DNA of 15,195 nt. Source: Parelusimicrobium sp031549165 (GTDB lineage Bacteria > Elusimicrobiota > Elusimicrobia > Elusimicrobiales > Elusimicrobiaceae). The notes beneath the pieces are model-generated. The model was not told where the DNA came from. It saw only the letters and a list, made by a program, of their open reading frames with translations, and did not search any database. The stretch covers positions 1 through 15,195 of the forward strand of contig JAVBQE010000143.1 of assembly GCA_031549165.1 (NCBI GenBank). The letters run 5' to 3'. Below, piece after piece: positions 12,825-15,195 of the stretch. The position numbers were made by a program, and so were the translations under genes. Numbering within the stretch: position 1 is the first letter of the stretch; every line of letters starts with the position of its first letter.

Positions 12825-13330
12825 TAATACGCCGAATATTCCCCGCAAGCAAGAGCATTTTGCTTTATAACATCAGGCAGTATTCTCTCAGACGATCCCA
12901 CCTCAATACCGCCGAGTTTAGCGCATAATTTTTTCGCCGCGCCAGAGCCGTTATAAGCAAGGCAGTATATTTTATCCTGCATAACGTCCATATATAAAAT
13001 ATGCGGAATATCTGCATAAAGGCTAAAGCGCGGATAGACGTAAATGTACGCCGCACCGCCGTCTCTGTATAAGTCTATTATATAGTCATTTGCCTGATAT
13101 GAGAGATAGAAAACATCCAACTCCTTAAAAGAATAATATTCCTTTTCAAGGAGAGACGTTTTCATAGTGCGTTTCTGTATGGATGCTAGAATTTTTAAAA
13201 CCGGCAAAGTCTCCTGCGCCTGGCGCAGCTGCAAATGTTCCTTGGCCGCAACGCTAACGCCTGCGCATACAAGTGCAATAATAACAGTAACTGCAAGGAT
13301 AACATTTATGCGGGGTATTTCGTCTTTCAT
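12806..13330 (-). CDS. Pilin-like protein lacking a prepilin peptidase motif
   Basis: The 174-aa product has a short N terminus (MKDEIPRIN), one hydrophobic helix (about 8-29), then LRQAQETLPVLKILASIQKR (35-54), which resembles the alpha1-C part of type IV pilins of this lineage. The C-terminal C123...C136-x-x-LGG segment recalls the disulfide loop of the same pilins. The G-F-T-L-I-E cleavage site is absent, so it should stay a membrane-anchored, unprocessed protein. It lies 47 bp upstream of the true pilin on the same strand. A TATAAT ends 6 bp before the ATG with no Shine-Dalgarno sequence. It could be a diverged pilin remnant, or a specialised assembly or anchor factor. Confidence 0.65.
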   Translation of the reverse strand: MKDEIPRINVILAVTVIIALVCAGVSVAAKEHLQLRQAQETLPVLKILASIQKRTMKTSLLEKEYYSFKELDVFYLSYQANDYIIDLYRDGGAAYIYVYPRFSLYADIPHILYMDVMQDKIYCLAYNGSGAAKKLCAKLGGIEVGSSERILPDVIKQNALACGEYSAYYLQGNF

Positions 13331-13336
13331 TATTGT

Positions 13337-13342
13337 ATTATA
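13337..13342 (-). promoter_or_regulatory. -10 box (TATAAT) of the pilin-like gene
   Basis: A perfect TATAAT on the minus strand lies 6 bp before the ATG at 13330, in a 30-bp divergent gap. The distance predicts a leaderless or nearly leaderless transcript. No clear -35 hexamer is visible. Confidence 0.45.
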
Positions 13343-13360
13343 TATAAAAGTGATTATCGT

Positions 13361-15049
13361 ATGCTAAAGAAATTTATAAATAAATATCCAGACGCTTCTC
13401 TGCTTTGTTGCTGCTTATTTACTGCTGCTATGCTGGCTCTTCATTTTGGGCAGGACAAGTTTTGGGATTTACAAAACTACCATATCTACACACCTTATGC
13501 ATTCCTTACCGGCAGAATGGAAACAGATATTATACCAGCAGGCGTGCACACATTTTTTAACCCTATTCCTGATCTTCTTTATTATTTATGTATTAAATAT
13601 TTTAACTCTTTGCCCCGGCTTGGCGCTGCGTTACAATCCATATGGCTGGGAATATCATTTTTCTTTCTTATAAAGATTACACGCCTTATAATACCTTCGG
13701 CAAAAATATGGGCTGAAAGCCTGCTTGTGTCTATACTTTTCCTATTTGCGCCGGGCACTTACGGCTGGTGCACACAAACCACCGGGGACATGATGTCCGC
13801 CGCCTTCATCCTGGCTTCAATATACGTGTTTTTCTTGTTTATAGACAAACAAAATTCCCCCAAAAGAAATGCCGTGTTTTTCCTCGCGGGCGCGCTGCTG
13901 GGGACAGGCTTTTTTATGAAATATACAAGCGGGCCCTTTGTGCTTGCATACGGCTTTATGCTGCTGTTTGCTTTTAGAAGTTTCAAAGACTTTGCTAAAT
14001 GCTGCTCCATTTTTTCACTGGGGTTTATAACCGCGCTTCTGCTGGTAGGCGGTAAGTGGCTGTGGATGTTATACAGCAATTTTGGCAGCCCTATGTTCCC
14101 TTTTTACAATAATATATTCAAGTCCCCGTGGTTTGAGCCTGTGGCTTTAGTGGACCCGCGGTTTTTTATAAAAAAAACCTGGGTAGACTTTTTGATACTT
14201 CCTTTTGCTAACTTGCATTTTATTAATATGTATATTATAGAGGTGCCCATGCGCTCGGTATTCTTTGCCGCGTACTGGGTTTGCGGCGTATTCCTTGCCG
14301 TAAAATTATTTTGGGACAGAAAGCTTAACCGCTTTCCTTTTAATAAAAAACTGATTTTCTTAACGCTTATATTCTGCCTTGTGGGTTACATTGCGTGGGC
14401 AAAACTTTTCCTTATCATAAGATATTTAATGCCCGTGGAGGCGATGGCAGCCATACTGGTTTTTGCCGCCTTAAAATTAAGTATCAAAGGCCGCCGCAGA
14501 TATCTGTATATGGCATTTATATGCGCGGCAATGGCCTTTTATACACGCGGGCCTAAAGAAATGTCCGGTTTTGACGAAAAGATGATAGTGATACAAACAT
14601 TAGCCATGAAATACGGAGAACAAGGCGCTTTTAGTAAAGAAGACTTTGAAGATACCTCCATAACCTACCCCGTGGTGGAGGACGGCGCAGTAGTTATACT
14701 AACCGGGTGGAAGCTCTCTTACCTCATTCCTTTTATGAACCCCAATGCCACATACGTGGGCGGTATATTGCCGAACCCGGACAAATATTCTTTTACAGAC
14801 GGGCATATAGACATTCTGCATTCAATCTCCTTTGATTATGTCTTTTTTAAGCATAAATTTACGGATAAAATTTTAGAAAAAATAAAAAAAGCAGACAGTG
14901 TTTATGTGCTGATTTCTTCAAACGGGCACGGGGCATTTTTCCTTGAGCCGATATACCATTACGGTGTAAAAACCGATACCGAGCAATGCCAGCTTATAAG
15001 AACAAACATGGACTACCCTGCGTGGCTATGCAGGGCGGAGAAGTTATGA
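13361..15049 (+). CDS. GT-C-like polytopic membrane protein (putative glycosyltransferase)
   Basis: The 562-aa product has an N-terminal span, then a loop with DKFWDLQNYHIYTPYAFLTGR (from residue 32). It is followed by many membrane segments to about residue 400 and a hydrophilic C-terminal domain of some 150 residues. An acidic W-D-L-x-N-Y-H motif in the first outer loop, followed by PAGVHTFFNPIPDLLYYL, is typical of GT-C-fold enzymes that use polyprenyl-phosphate sugars. Asp36 is the likely catalytic or metal residue. It could glycosylate surface polymers or proteins; pilin genes lie beside it, divergently, but no link is proven. The start at 13361 is chosen because the longer frame to 13235 would run antisense to the pilin-like gene. 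Its stop overlaps the next ATG (ATGA). Confidence 0.75.
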   Translation: MLKKFINKYPDASLLCCCLFTAAMLALHFGQDKFWDLQNYHIYTPYAFLTGRMETDIIPAGVHTFFNPIPDLLYYLCIKYFNSLPRLGAALQSIWLGISFFFLIKITRLIIPSAKIWAESLLVSILFLFAPGTYGWCTQTTGDMMSAAFILASIYVFFLFIDKQNSPKRNAVFFLAGALLGTGFFMKYTSGPFVLAYGFMLLFAFRSFKDFAKCCSIFSLGFITALLLVGGKWLWMLYSNFGSPMFPFYNNIFKSPWFEPVALVDPRFFIKKTWVDFLILPFANLHFINMYIIEVPMRSVFFAAYWVCGVFLAVKLFWDRKLNRFPFNKKLIFLTLIFCLVGYIAWAKLFLIIRYLMPVEAMAAILVFAALKLSIKGRRRYLYMAFICAAMAFYTRGPKEMSGFDEKMIVIQTLAMKYGEQGAFSKEDFEDTSITYPVVEDGAVVILTGWKLSYLIPFMNPNATYVGGILPNPDKYSFTDGHIDILHSISFDYVFFKHKFTDKILEKIKKADSVYVLISSNGHGAFFLEPIYHYGVKTDTEQCQLIRTNMDYPAWLCRAEKL

Positions 15050-15195
15050 AAAACAATTTAACATTGCGCTTAATTCTCTTTATGCTGCTGGGCGCTACGT
15101 TTGCGCTGTTCCTGGGGCTTGCCGAGGATAACAAATTGCATTTTGAACAGAATTTTTATGCGCTGTCCGCATTTATGGGCGGCACTATGCAGGAC
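15046..15195 (+). CDS. N-terminal fragment of a membrane protein (continues past window)
   Basis: Fifty residues are visible. A short polar N terminus (MKNNLTLR) is followed by a hydrophobic span (about 9-26), then a polar segment EDNKLHFEQNFY with MGGTMQD at the edge. The ATG overlaps the stop of the GT-C-like gene (ATGA), and GGCGGAG precedes it by about 5 bp, so the two are translationally coupled. The family cannot be assigned from this much; a partner in the same envelope pathway is likely. Confidence 0.75.
   Translation, partial: MKNNLTLRLILFMLLGATFALFLGLAEDNKLHFEQNFYALSAFMGGTMQD

Noticed and set aside
12759..12848. N-terminally extended pilin (start at 12848)
   Set aside because: The MKKGFTLIE leader and AAGGAGA site fix the start at 12758.
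13235..13360. N-terminally extended GT-C-like protein
   Set aside because: The extension is antisense to the pilin-like gene, Cys/Asn-rich and not membrane-like; the ATG at 13361 starts a normal N terminus.
1..15195. CRISPR array, insertion sequence or transposase
   Set aside because: No regularly spaced direct repeats and no transposase-like protein were seen.

Overview
The window looks like a chromosomal segment of a diderm bacterium, most likely an Elusimicrobiota member (Elusimicrobium-like). This is an inference. It rests on a short pseudopilin starting with a textbook GFTLIE segment and the 'ALPQYQKSVERSRFVEA' continuation common in that phylum, a second pilin-like gene beside it, and GCG-rich housekeeping genes next to AT-rich accessory genes. 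No rRNA or other decisive marker is present.

Left part (1-6783): after the tail of an unidentified + strand gene comes a tiny unannotated cysteine-rich gene (38 aa, 9 Cys, metallothionein-like) with its own promoter and terminator. Next is a long minus-strand housekeeping cluster, read from 6783 down to 342: a TatD-associated-type radical SAM protein, a membrane-anchored AMPK/CBM48 glycogen-binding-domain protein, tsaE and tsaB (t6A tRNA modification), rimI (N-acetyltransferase), an exported TPR protein, tyrS and mltG. Most of these genes overlap by 1-11 bp, often as ATGA, so they are probably co-transcribed. A palindrome-rich intergenic repeat sits between tyrS and mltG and appears to supply the first possible mltG start codon.

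Middle part (6784-10040): tRNA-Ser(UGA) with promoter and terminator, followed on the + strand by a compact AT-rich group: an irregular leucine-rich-repeat protein, an HNH-like zinc-cysteine protein, an ADP-ribosylglycohydrolase and a GNAT acetyltransferase. The first three are tightly coupled (ATGA overlap, then a 1-bp gap). The position behind a tRNA gene and the change of composition suggest an accessory module. This is the best candidate here for an undescribed system, but its function is unknown.

Right part (10057-15195): on the minus strand, a short peptidylarginine/agmatine-deiminase family protein and a CmpB-type membrane protein. Divergent from these is a secreted protein with a His...Cys arrangement reminiscent of clan CD peptidases. 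Its stop codon overlaps that of a convergent type IV pseudopilin. Upstream of the pilin is a pilin-like protein that lacks the prepilin peptidase motif. Divergent from that is a large GT-C-like membrane protein followed by the start of another membrane protein. A GCGACA...TGTCGC palindrome occurs twice, in intergenic positions about 4 kb apart. No gene-free stretch exceeds 300 bases.
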